This document shows, piece by piece, positions 12,279 to 22,127 of a DNA stretch of 64,000 bases (position 1 is the first letter of the stretch; each line of letters starts with the position of its first letter). Below the pieces are notes generated by a model, which searched no databases, was not told where the DNA came from, and worked only from the letters and a program-made list of their open reading frames with translations. Origin of the DNA: Didymella arachidicola (Eukaryota; Ascomycota; Dothideomycetes; Pleosporales; Didymellaceae); contig CM049986.1 in NCBI GenBank assembly GCA_016630955.3, positions 2,542,001 through 2,606,000 of the forward strand, read 5' to 3'. Made by a program: the position numbers and the translations under genes.

Positions 12279-12638
12279 ATGACAAACACAAGAGCATTGC
12301 TGTCCGAGTCAGAGAGTGAGTCGGATGTCCCCGTCAAACATAACATCAGAGGTCGCACGAGATACCCTCGTGTCATCGAGCTCACTTCAGACGACGAGAG
12401 CAGCCCAAGAATCATCGCTCCTGCCAAGAGGAGGCTCAACAACAGTGAGCCCACACCCACATATAAGCTCAGCAAGCGATCATCTACTTCCACAATACGC
12501 CTTGCTGTCACGCCCGCCTCCGATGATGTACCAGTCGTCACTACATCGTCAAACTTGATGGTGTTAGATGTTCCCAACTTTGAAGCAGGTCGCCGCCCGC
12601 AGTGTAGTTCCAAACCTGGAGACGGAGGCCGCCAGTGA
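12279..12638 (+). CDS. Hypothetical small disordered protein
   Basis: An ATG in good context (ccaacATGACA) after a C/T-rich leader opens a 119-residue frame. The product is Ser/Thr/Pro- and charge-rich: an acidic SESESESD run near the start, VIELTSDDESS, then a basic KRRLNNSEPTPTYKLSKRSS stretch. No domain is visible. The frame may be spliced, as a possible GT donor lies at 12592. Its 3' end overlaps a minus-strand frame that also looks protein-like, so at most one of the two is likely to be a gene. Function unknown. Confidence 0.3.
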   Translation: MTNTRALLSESESESDVPVKHNIRGRTRYPRVIELTSDDESSPRIIAPAKRRLNNSEPTPTYKLSKRSSTSTIRLAVTPASDDVPVVTTSSNLMVLDVPNFEAGRRPQCSSKPGDGGRQ

Positions 12639-13336
12639 CAGAGCCCATAGTGACATGCTCTTGCATAAAGCTAACTATTGTGGCATTGTTTCCCACTCTA
12701 AGGCGATGGGTCTTCTTAATTATGGCGGAGATATCAAATACTTCAGACCACGTAAGATCATGACGTTTGGAGGGTGTTGGACACACGGGTGTGGAGACAT
12801 GGGAGTTGGTCGGCATGTCAGTATCCTTCTTAAAAGGGTCTTCATGGGTCTCAAAGGGAGCGCCCTCGTCCTCTTTATCAACTTTGGCCCTATCAGTCTG
12901 CGGCGTGGCGGGTTCAGCGGGCGTGTCGGCTGACGTGTTAGTGGAAAATGCAGACGTCGGCGGAGCTTGAGCGTATCCTGACGCTTTGAACGAAGACGCG
13001 GGCGAAAGAATAAGGACATGCGCGGCTGAGACAATTGTAGCCAACAGAATGTTCTATGGGTGTTCGAACAATGCGAACACAGGCACTGAATACCTCCCTC
13101 ATTTCGAGCTCTGTGGATTACGTTTAAATTGTTCTAGGCTGCCAGAGATCCAAAAGACAGATAGTACGGGCGAGCGCAAGAGCAAGGAGCAGAGAATGTT
13201 GCAGAAGGAGGAGACGAGGAGTATCGCACACGAGAGGAGAAAGCAGAGCATGGGTAAGCGCTTGAAATCTTGCACCAGTCAGTGCGATACAGACCAACAC
13301 AACGCGAATGAGTAGCAGACCAAAATTGTGCCACAC
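12541..13336 (-). CDS. Possible hypothetical membrane protein gene, structure unresolved
   Basis: Two minus-strand open segments could be exons of one gene. The upstream one starts at an ATG (13336) and is strongly hydrophobic, with LLLIRVVLVCIAL and LLLLQHSLLLALALA segments that could span a membrane. The downstream one (about 13053-12541) follows a CCCATAG acceptor-like site and reads NILLATIVSAAHVLIL, then a Thr/Pro-rich, acidic tail ending at 12541. I could not find an in-phase donor joining them, because the first segment meets a TAA. So this is a weak or broken gene, or chance. It overlaps the plus-strand candidate at 12279-12638. Confidence 0.25.
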
Positions 13337-14153
13337 CAGATCTTCCCAAAACTATAATTCATCGATTAGTACGTCATCACTCCATCACGTACTGGCGCCT
13401 AACCACAGCCTCAGTGCTCTCTACGATATGCAGTCCAGCGTATGCCGACGGTAAACTCTTCCATCATGCCTGACATGAAGCTACTGCGCGAGCTCAACTT
13501 GGTATCGCCTCTACCAGACCGACTCAAAGCGCGTCACAAAACGGCAGCTCCATCGCCCCGAAGATGATGGTCCCGCTTCCTCCATCATCATCGATCTTGT
13601 TAACTTCAAGCGGTGAGATCTACTCACACAGGCCAAGTGCTGACGAGCGCTATCATCTCACGGGAACAGTATTCTCGCTGAGCAAGTATTTCCAAGCCTT
13701 CTTGGACGTTGCGGAAAGTCAAGTCTTGCCAGTACGCCATTCCAGCAGAAAACATCATCACTCGACCCTTCTCTGCGGAGGTCGTCTCCTGGCCCAACTT
13801 GAGCATGATCAAGAGCAGTGGCAGGGAGGTGGTAATGCTAGCGACTGTCTCCCTGTGCAAGATCAATATCAAACCCCTTTGCCATGAACGCAACTCAAAA
13901 GGCTAGGTAGCGAAGAGCACATACACTAAGTGGCACAGCTCCAATGATGTTTGTCGCATTCTGACACTTCAGATGCATGCAGAAGTGAGACGGTCGTGAC
14001 GTGCTCGTAGCGGTGGGCTAGACAATACTGCATACTGCGGCAACGTAGGCACTGGTGAGGAGCGCGACAGGCAGCTGCCTTGAAGATAGCTGCAGCACTG
14101 TTTCAATAACAGTGAGAACGTGGTCCTGAGAAGGATGGTGATTCAGCTATGAT
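13337..14153. other. Intergenic stretch upstream of the desaturase 3' end
   Basis: About 800 bp without a supported gene. A minus-strand segment at 13893-13624 has protein-like composition and ends at a good GTGAGTAG donor-like site, but it lacks an ATG and I could not build a convincing gene from it. Confidence 0.35.
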
Positions 14154-15554
14154 CTACGCAGCAACGGCAGCAGCAATTGGATCACCGACTCTAGTGATCT
14201 GCTCGCCAGCTCTCACCACTGCAGCACCTTTGGTGTCCTTCTCTAGCCTGGCCCACTCCGTCTTCCAGACTTCGACTTCCTGCCCTCCTCTCAGGATGCC
14301 CACCCGCATCGTTGAGAGCAAATTGTGCGCTGCGTTGCTGTGCTCATAAACGCCGCCATTGAACAGCGCTGTGGCGTCCTTACCAATGGCACTTACAATC
14401 AGCGCCTTGCCGCCAGGATGATCAACAATGAAGTCCTGAACATCGTGGATGACTCCAGCAACAGCGATGAGCTTTGCACCCTCTGCACATCTGGCCTTGA
14501 AGTCATCCCAGGATACAACCGGTAGTTGAGCCAGCGGAACCCCCCAGTCGAGCCTCGCGCGCTTTCGGTCCAGCGCCTTTTGTTGCTGCTGCAACCTGCC
14601 TTTCTCAATCTCATTCTCCCTAAACGTCTTGAGATCGTACGCCAGCATGCCCATTCCCGGAAGTCTAATCTTACTGAACGCGAAGATGAGCCACTTGGTC
14701 GGGTCGTACTGATACCAAGCAATCGCATTCCGGTAATCGCTCGGAAACTCATGGTGGAAATTGTGATATCCCTCGCCCATTGTCACAAGCGCAGTTAGCA
14801 CATGATCCCTCGGGCTCCTGCGATCGTCGAACGGCTGCTCGCCAATCCAATGCGCAAGACTGTTCACGCAGAACGTAGCCTGCTGCACGAAACACGCGCG
14901 GATAATCCCCGCATACACCAGCCCCCCAATCCAGTCTCCCCACCCCAGACCAGCAACGAGCATAGGAAACGCCCATGCGCTGAACAACAGGCATTTCCCG
15001 TAGTGCCGGTGCTGCCATACCACGACCCAGTCGCTGTCGAGGTCAGACACGTCGGTGCGCCCCTTGACTTTGGGATCGTTGTTCAGCACCATCCAGCCAA
15101 TATGGCTGAAGAGCAGTCCGCGCATCACGCTGTACGGATCCTTCATCGTGTCTGTCCATCGATGGTGTGCGCGGTGGTTTGCACTCCACCAGCGTATGCT
15201 GCCCTGGATTGCGCCAGCGCCGACGAATGCGAGGAATAGGCGGAGAGGTAGGGACGCGGAGTAGCATCGATGCGACCATAGGCGGTGGTAGCCTCCTGTT
15301 ATGCCGAATGCGGTGAGGAAGTAGTAGGCGATGCTCCAGAGAAGGGTCGGGCGAGTAAGTGGGGTGTGACGGGCGAGGTAGAGACCGAGGAGCGGGACCA
15401 AGACGACGAGGGTGGTGTTGAGCCAATTGATCTTTTTGTACCAATTGCGAAGGGCCACGTCTTGGTATTGGATGTGTGTTGCTTTCTGGACGGGTGTCGG
15501 TGACGGCGTTGTTGACGGTGTAAACAAACTGGGTCTAGGAGCTAGCTCAGCCAT
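14154..15554 (-). CDS. OLE1: Stearoyl-CoA (delta-9) fatty acid desaturase with C-terminal cytochrome b5 domain
   Basis: Intronless gene for a 466-residue ER membrane di-iron enzyme that inserts the delta-9 double bond into palmitoyl- and stearoyl-CoA. The three histidine boxes are intact: HRLWSH (90-95), HRAHH (127-131) and HNFHH (264-268). Hydrophobic membrane segments lie at about 46-62, 70-87 and 190-225. The fused cytochrome b5 domain occupies roughly 345-435 with HPGG (379-382) and a second haem histidine near 405-410, the usual fungal Ole1 layout that lets the enzyme supply its own electron donor. Ole1 is typically about 450-510 residues, so it is full length. The N-terminal 20 residues are Pro/Ser/Thr-rich. 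About 700 bp of upstream sequence before the next (broken) gene could hold the promoter. Confidence 0.95.
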   Translation of the reverse strand: MAELAPRPSLFTPSTTPSPTPVQKATHIQYQDVALRNWYKKINWLNTTLVVLVPLLGLYLARHTPLTRPTLLWSIAYYFLTAFGITGGYHRLWSHRCYSASLPLRLFLAFVGAGAIQGSIRWWSANHRAHHRWTDTMKDPYSVMRGLLFSHIGWMVLNNDPKVKGRTDVSDLDSDWVVVWQHRHYGKCLLFSAWAFPMLVAGLGWGDWIGGLVYAGIIRACFVQQATFCVNSLAHWIGEQPFDDRRSPRDHVLTALVTMGEGYHNFHHEFPSDYRNAIAWYQYDPTKWLIFAFSKIRLPGMGMLAYDLKTFRENEIEKGRLQQQQKALDRKRARLDWGVPLAQLPVVSWDDFKARCAEGAKLIAVAGVIHDVQDFIVDHPGGKALIVSAIGKDATALFNGGVYEHSNAAHNLLSTMRVGILRGGQEVEVWKTEWARLEKDTKGAAVVRAGEQITRVGDPIAAAVAA

Positions 15555-16261
15555 GCTGAATGACGGCCTCTTGGGAATTGATTGGAGTTGAGAGGTACCG
15601 AAGGAAAGCCTGAAGGGGCTGGAGCTTCATTTACATAATGTACTGCATCCGGGTACTTCGGAGCCCGTATGTCGCGATACATGTTCAAACGTCGGCGCCA
15701 TTTTGAACCCAACAAGCGTTATCGCGCATCCCGCAAACATGTCTCCGACTTCAATTCGTTGGTCGTGCAGTTGTGGAGTAAGATCCGTCGATGCTGATGA
15801 TACATTATTCGACGCTTTTGTATACACTAGAGAGACTCTAACTATATTCAGATTTGGTCGCGAGCGCGCTCGGCCATAATTACTTTAGGCCACCACCGTT
15901 TCGTTCTTCATGCAACGTTCACCAGAATTGAGCATTTCGCGACAGGACCCGACTTCAATGCTGACTTGCGAATAGCAAGCGTAAAAGCTCTGCAGACATG
16001 TGGAGAGATCGTGGGCTCCTTTCTTCTTCGTGAGCTCTGCGATCAATCACCCAACAATCTTCATTTGTCCCTCGTTGCGAGCTGCAGAACCGTCTCCATA
16101 CCTCTCTTTACAGCGTCGACCACTTTCATATCGTCTTGTGTTTTACGACTCGTCTGCATCCGCCTCGAGCTCAATGTGCCCCTCATCGGCCAGCATGCCC
16201 CAAATATCGGCGTCACCACGACGCGGCCTGCTACTCTGCATGTACGATTCTGCCATATCAA
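15555..16261. other. Intergenic, upstream of OLE1
   Basis: About 700 bp with no supported gene; expected promoter and 5' UTR of the desaturase gene. Nothing else recognisable. Confidence 0.4.
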
Positions 16262-16821
16262 TCAAGACAGGCGCGATACGTTTCCGTGATCCTTGAGTGA
16301 CTCCTGAATACCTGTCACGATATATAAATCCACCATAAATCGCCGGATAGCACAGGGTTCGTGGGTGTTCTGAAAGAGGAATTCGATAGCGGCGTAGGAC
16401 ATGCCGGCCTGTCTTCGAGCCGCGATTGCGCTTTCTGCGATCTTGGTACGCACGGCGTGAAGGAAGTCGGAATATGCAATGGCGTTGCCCACAATGTGTG
16501 CCTCAGCAAACGGGCGACGCTCTCATCGACCGTTTTAGACTCATAGTTCGGGATCTGACTGGAGTACAGACACTGCACGTATACTTCGAAGCCATCTGGG
16601 TCGAGATTCTCCAACGTGGAGCTTCTCATAACACCGACCTTTCGCCAGAATGTGCGACGTGTGGGGCAGGTATTGGTGACCTTCGACCAGTCCTTCATAC
16701 AGTTGACATGAAAATTCTGACCGCACGTCTTGCAAAACTCAGTGTCGGTCATCTCAAGCTCTTGCAAGCAGACTGCGCAATCGCCAGAGAGGTCTTTGCG
16801 AACGGCTTGGAACCGGTTCAT
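16262..16821 (-). pseudogene. Broken RING-finger protein with BTB-type C-terminal region
   Basis: Minus-strand gene starting at ATG 16821 whose product begins with a variant RING: CAVC, then FCKTCGQNFHVNC, then CPTRR where CPTCR is expected. The final zinc-binding Cys is therefore replaced by Arg (CGT for TGT). The frame continues through LDPDGFEVYVQCLYSSQIPNY, then shifts by one base near 16505. The second part in the new frame reads EAHIVGNAIAYSDFLHAV and continues to a stop at 16262. This C-terminal part resembles the tail of BTB-like proteins common in Dothideomycetes (recalled similarity). One inserted base near 16505 would join the two parts. Loss of a zinc ligand together with a frameshift supports decay, but a base-calling error at the shift is possible. 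Confidence 0.6.
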
Positions 16822-19108
16822 GAAGAAAGCGGACCGCGAGCAAAGTAGGTCTTCGTGTGCGGAGAGACGGCGATTACCGACCAGAAGGTGTAGAATGGTG
16901 CCGCCGAATCTTGTTGTTGTATTTAGTAGGCATCTAGGTCTGTGCCCTACTGCTCATTGTTTGCTGCCTTACAGTAATGGCTTATGTCTACGCATTCTTC
17001 GCGTCACGCCGCCGCGGCCGTTGACGGGCATGACTGATTCGAAGCAGTGTGAATGGGCTGAAGTTGATCGCGCGGTCGCGTTAGTGGGAAAGGAGGGAGG
17101 GGCGACCGACTGGAAGTCGCCTATTAACATGTACGGGGAGGTGAAGAGTGAGCCGGTACAGGAGCAGATGAGGTGCCCAAAGACACATATATATTGCTGT
17201 CTCCTTGCCCTGTTTTGCGGCAACTCATGAACGAGACCGCCGGCTGTCGAAGTGCGCATGCCTGTGTTTGCTGGCAGTTCCTATAACACACCAGATCCCA
17301 TCAACTCAGAGCTGACTATTCGTAGCTCACTATGTTCGCCAAAGCCAGTCTTATTGCATGACGGCTAGGTCCCACGTGGCATTCGTCTCTCCCACTCCGC
17401 CTTCGTTCCAGCCAGAGCAGAGCAAATGGTGCCGTCAGGTCGCGGACAGCACCCGCCACATTACCAGCGATCGCACCGTTTTGAAGATTGCGTGTCAACC
17501 ACATCGATAACAGGCTTATGTCATGTCGGTACTAGCGACTGATGTGCTCTGCTATCCATCAAGCTACGCATTTCCTAGCCGTATGCCTCACACGTAGCTT
17601 AAAGCTACGAAAACGGATTTAGGACGCATTGTCAAATGTGCAATACGCACAATCACTGCCATTCTCCTTTTGGCACACATTGATCCAGGCCCCTACCACA
17701 TCGAAGGCCACAGACTCCGGATCTATCAATCTTGGGGTCCTCCGATATCGTGGAGGCTTGCCCAGGACCTCCCAAAAGAGTGAAACCGGATATAATCTTG
17801 GCTCTTGAGCTTGTCTTCGCGACGCTTAAGCTTTCGTCCTCCAGATATTTGAAAATCGTTTTTGGAATCGAGATAGTGTCCCTTTAGTGTACGAAGCCTT
17901 CAGTGCACTCGCAAGGAACGAACATATCTGACAGTATGCGACTTGCATATTGGTGTCTCATCTGCAAACATGACCAAACCCAATGTCAGCCACGCATTGT
18001 GTTCAGTGCTCGTCCTTGCATCGTACTATGTGTCGACCTGCGAGGATCGTCTTGGGTTTCTTGTCGTGTCGTAGCAACCGTCTGACATGGTCGATGTAGG
18101 GAACAATATTGTTCTATCTGTTGTGTGAGATGTAAGCGGTGGTTGCCTGGAAACTGCAAGTCAAGATGTAGACTTGTCGCCGTTCAAATGTATCGGTCTG
18201 AGCATTCCGGCTTTAGCCGAGTCAACAGTCCTGCGAGGTGTACTGGCCCTTGAATGTTGATGCAGCTCTTCCAGATATTTGACTCCATATCTTACAATAC
18301 TGGACATTGCGCAGATGGGGCCAAGCTTCGCTGGGGGTGATTCGAACCAAAACCTGAGCTCATTGCCGAATGAGGAGCAACTCGTGAAGGATCCGCGGCG
18401 ACGAAGGCAATTTCTAAATCTAGGAGTGTGTGACACATGTTGATAATGCCGCCGGTGTGCGCCTCATCATCCGCACCATCGTCCGGTCCGTCCCCACAAT
18501 CTCTCCGCTAGCGCGTCGTCATTGATAACACCAGCCCCGGAACGGCCAGCGCAGGGCAATCCAGGCACCGCACCACATGCACGCGGCGGCTTCACCTGAC
18601 TGGCCGCACCGCCGCAGATCACCATGAGGCTCGAAACAGCGCGCCGTGTGACCAGCCGCCTTGTGACGCCGAGGACTGCGCCCTGAGTGGCTGACGCCTT
18701 GGTCCTTCGATGCATCAACGCCTCGACTCGCCATCCTATCGTTCACGGCGTACTCCTACGTGCTCCTCAAGTGCCTCCCCTCGATCATCTCCGACACTGT
18801 ACTACCTGCTATACCCGTCGAACTAGCTACCACCTTCCGAATCGACTCCAAGTCCGCCACCACACCGACGTCGACGCACGAATCAGAGCCGCGAACGTGA
18901 CGGCGTGAAGGAACAGCTGCCGCTACGGGAGAGGCTCGCCCCGCAGAAGCTTGAGGACGCTTGTGCTGCTCGCCGAGGCTACTGCAAGATCCACAGTATT
19001 GCAATCGCCATGCCCGTCATGCTGGACTCGGCGGAGTTGCTGGACTCGCTGGCTGCAGCAGTACAAAGTGTGGCTACGCCCGCAGTGTCCGAGGCACTAT
19101 CGACAGCC
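16822..19108. other. Gene-free stretch, 2.3 kb
   Basis: No recognisable gene on either strand. Reading frames are short and lack family motifs. The 18.4-19.0 kb part is GC-richer and probably carries the promoter and 5' UTR of the RNase T2 gene. An in-frame ATG at 19010 could extend that gene upstream. Confidence 0.45.
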
Positions 19109-20380
19109 ATGCCTTCCCTCCGGACTCTCGGCCAGCTTGCGCTCGGTGGCGCGCAGATGATTCTTGCGCAGGGCGCTCTGAACCCGTTCCAGTCGTGCTC
19201 GAACCCGCAATTGAGCTGCCACAACACGACGGTGGTGGAGAACCTGTGCTGCTTCAATGCGCCAGGAGGACAGCTGCTGCAGACGCAGTTCTGGGACACG
19301 CATCCCGTCACTGGGCCGGTGGATAGCTGGACACTTCATGGGCTATGGTGAGTCCCTCCTTGCTATCACACATCAATCGCAACGAGAACAGTAGCTAACA
19401 AAATCAGGCCTGACCGTTGTGACGGCACCTATGACGCAAACTGCGACTCCTCGCGCTCCTACAGCAACATCTCCGCGATCCTGAAATCCTTCGGCGCAGC
19501 CGACACCCTCTCCTTTATGCAAACCTACTGGAAAGACTACCAGGGCAACGACGAATCCTTCTGGTACCACGAGTGGTCCAAACACGGGACCTGCATCAGC
19601 ACGCTCGAGCCAGAATGCTACACCGAGCACAAGCCGACCGAAGAAGTAGTCGACTACTTCAACCGCGCCGTCGCCCTCTTCAAAACACTCCCTTCCTACG
19701 ACTGGCTCGCCGCCGCAGGCATCGTGCCCAGCAGCACGCAGACATACACATTCGCCGCGATCCAGGACGCGCTAGCCGCGCAGCGTCCCGGCGTCCAAGT
19801 CACACTGGGCTGCAAGTCTGGGCAGCTGAACGAGATCTGGTACCACTACGACGTGCGCGGTAGTTTGCAGACGGGTGACTTTGTGCCCGCGAACCCGGAT
19901 GGCACGAAGTCTACCTGCCCGCAGACAGGCATCAAGTACCTCCCCAAATCTGCGAGCCAGCCCACCGCAACGAGCACGACTGTGGGCGGCCCTGCGCCGA
20001 CGAGCACATCTGCGCCTGGAACGCCGTTCAGTGGGAAGGGGTATATCAATGTGGAAGTCAATGGTAGTAAGAAGGGATGTATCATTAGCAAGGGCACTTG
20101 GTACACGAGCGGCACCTGCGCGACTTTCTCTGCGACCGATACCGGAGATGGTTTTACATTAACCAGCTCCAAGGGCAAGTGCGGGATTGTTGGCGGTGCG
20201 CTGACATGCGATGCGAGCGTGAGCTCCGGTACTGGGTTCACTGCCGTGGATGGCAGTCTGGCTGCTGGTGGCAATGCAGTCTGGAGCGCAGACAAGGCAG
20301 CGAGTGGAAGCACACAGGTCCCCGTCTACGCTGGGGGTGATCACGCACAGCAGTTCGCTTTGACCTGGCAGAGCGTGTAG
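19109..20380 (+). CDS. Secreted RNase T2 with C-terminal extension domain (Rny1-like)
   Basis: Endoribonuclease of the T2 family, about 403 residues, likely secreted or vacuolar, cleaving RNA through 2',3'-cyclic phosphates. Exons 19109-19347 and 19408-20380 (60-nt intron, GTGAGT...ATCAG) split the first active-site motif. That motif reads SWTLHGLWPD (catalytic His about 77); the second is WYHEWSKHGTC (His 134, Glu 135, Lys 138, His 139). Many cysteines fit the family's disulfides. The chosen ATG gives a signal-peptide-like start, MPSLRTLGQLALGGAQMILA. After the catalytic domain comes a Thr/Ser/Pro linker (about 265-295) and a Gly-rich domain of roughly 110 residues, as in yeast Rny1-like enzymes. 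An in-frame ATG at 19010 would add 33 residues and bury the signal sequence, so I prefer the shorter form. Confidence 0.9.
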
Positions 20381-20468
20381 ATCAGGGTGCGCCATAGAGC
20401 ATTTTTCATTAATTCAGACAATCCGGGTATCAAACGCCTCCAATGCATGTCTGCTCTTCTCGTTCTCT

Positions 20469-21554
20469 TCAATTTCTTTTCGGTTTCGCCTGCCGAACAG
20501 ACCTTCTAAGGCCGCCTTTGCGCATAAACGCGCCCGAGTGAAGCTCGCGCAGCGTGAACTCTTCGACGCTGTTCTCCTTCCACTTCGGCGGGCTAGACTT
20601 GCTTGCAGACACCCTCTTAGACGGCTTGTTGACCTTTTGTGCAACGCCGCAAGTCGTCGTGCTCTTAACCTTTGTCGGCGTGGTAAGCAGGCCTGGGATG
20701 CTTCTTGCAGTAGATGCGCTCTTGATCCATTCATGTTATTTTCATGAGCCTCGCAAATTGAAAGAACCTTACCTTAGTGCCCTCGTCCTTGCCTTGTTCT
20801 GACAGGATTGACGGCACCGGCGACAGTGTGGAGGTAGATGATGCTGGACTGATGCCCTGAATGACAGACAGCGTCTTAGTTGGGCTCGCTGGCGGTGTGT
20901 CTGGCAGCTTAATGCAGCTGCTCTCTCGTTTCGCTGATTTCCGTCCCTCGCAGCGATCGTAGCTTCTGTGGAGGACTTCAACTATCTCGCCCGGCTCGGA
21001 TCCAGGCTCGGTACCTTTGGGTATATCCATCGTATCCTCAAGGATCTTGGTCTCCACATCATTTTCATCTTGAAGTACTTCCTTCTTTCGTTTAGGCTTG
21101 GTAAGCAGATTGATGGCGAAGCGGCGAATGCTTCCCGGGGTACGTGGAACATCTGTGGTGAGCAAAGTGCTGTGGCCAGTGTCTATTCCCAGAGAAGGCG
21201 CGTGTGGCTCAGCTGTTGGACTCTCTGTTGAACCAATGGCACTACCTCTGTCTTGAGAGTGCACCGCCTCTGCGTCTGAAGGTTTCGTTTGGCCGTACTC
21301 ATCTCCATCGTCGAAGAGGAATATGGGAGGCAGAGGCGTAGGAGCGCGGGCAAGTGGATCCATACAGTCATAATTGCGGTACACTGAAGATAAATCAGCA
21401 AGAACTTTCTTGTCATTGTGCTCTACTTGCCTCCATGCTCGTCAGTGAAGCCGTCCGAGTCCCACTGGTAGGTGCCATCATAGAACCTTCGTGACCGCTC
21501 AGTGATGGTAAGATCTGCCGGCAGAGGGTGCGTGGATGCGATAAGAGCTGCCAT
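20469..21554 (-). CDS. Unknown disordered fungal protein, three exons
   Basis: I do not recognise the family. Exons in transcript order: 21554-21431, 21383-20773, 20720-20469, giving 328 residues. The first exon starts MAALIASTHPLPADLTITE and includes RRFYDGTYQWDSDGFTDEHG. Intron 1 (47 nt) appears to use a GC donor (GAG|GCAAGT...TTCAG), because only that junction keeps the frame into VYRNYDCMDPLA. Intron 2 (52 nt, GTAAGG...ATCAAG) keeps the frame into SASTARSIPGLL. The middle is Ser/Thr/Pro-rich and acidic, including LSPVPSILSEQG; the C-terminus is basic (PTKVKSTTT, KRVSASKSSPPKW, ending RQAKPKRN). No domain, signal peptide or membrane segment is seen. A nuclear or scaffold role is only a guess. 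Confidence 0.6.
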
Positions 21555-22127
21555 TGTGCTTCGTAGAATCAGGTTGAGGAGAGAAGAGGCGAGTGCAGTG
21601 AGGTCTTGTTGATGGTCTAGGCGTGGGTGTTGAGAAATAAGAGCAAACGGGCGGTCGCACGAAGTGAAGCTGAAGGCAAGAGCGGTGGAGCACCCGGCGA
21701 ATAGGCTTGACTTACCAAACTGAAGAAAACTGAGCTGTCAAGAAAGCAAATTAGGTCTATCGCAAACGTAAATGCGGTGTGGACTGGCTGCCCACAGGTA
21801 CGGCCACCCTCTCATTGCCGTGTAACAAAGGCCTCGGGCACCATGGGTAACACTTGTCAGTAAAGGAAGAAAGAGCACAAAGAAGGTGGAGAAGACTTCT
21901 GATTGGAGAGTCTAAATGATGAACTTCGTCTACCCTGTACAGATAACACCTGAGTCAAATGACATTGACAGAGAGACGAAGCAACACGTGGAAGTGCTCC
22001 ATGGCGGAATGTAACGCCCAGAGTGATCGAATACCGAGAGTGAGAAGTGCCGCTACTACAAGGTACACCGGTCTTGCTAGTACAATTACCAAGGACGAAA
22101 GGAACCGCGTTCCCACCGCTCATCTTT
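21555..22127. other. Intergenic between HPC2 and the disordered-protein gene
   Basis: About 570 bp with no supported gene. It holds the 3' end of HPC2 and the presumed promoter of the downstream minus-strand gene. Confidence 0.4.

Noticed and set aside
13624..13893. Hydrophobic 89-codon minus-strand frame
   Set aside because: No ATG start and no family match, although it ends at a plausible splice donor.
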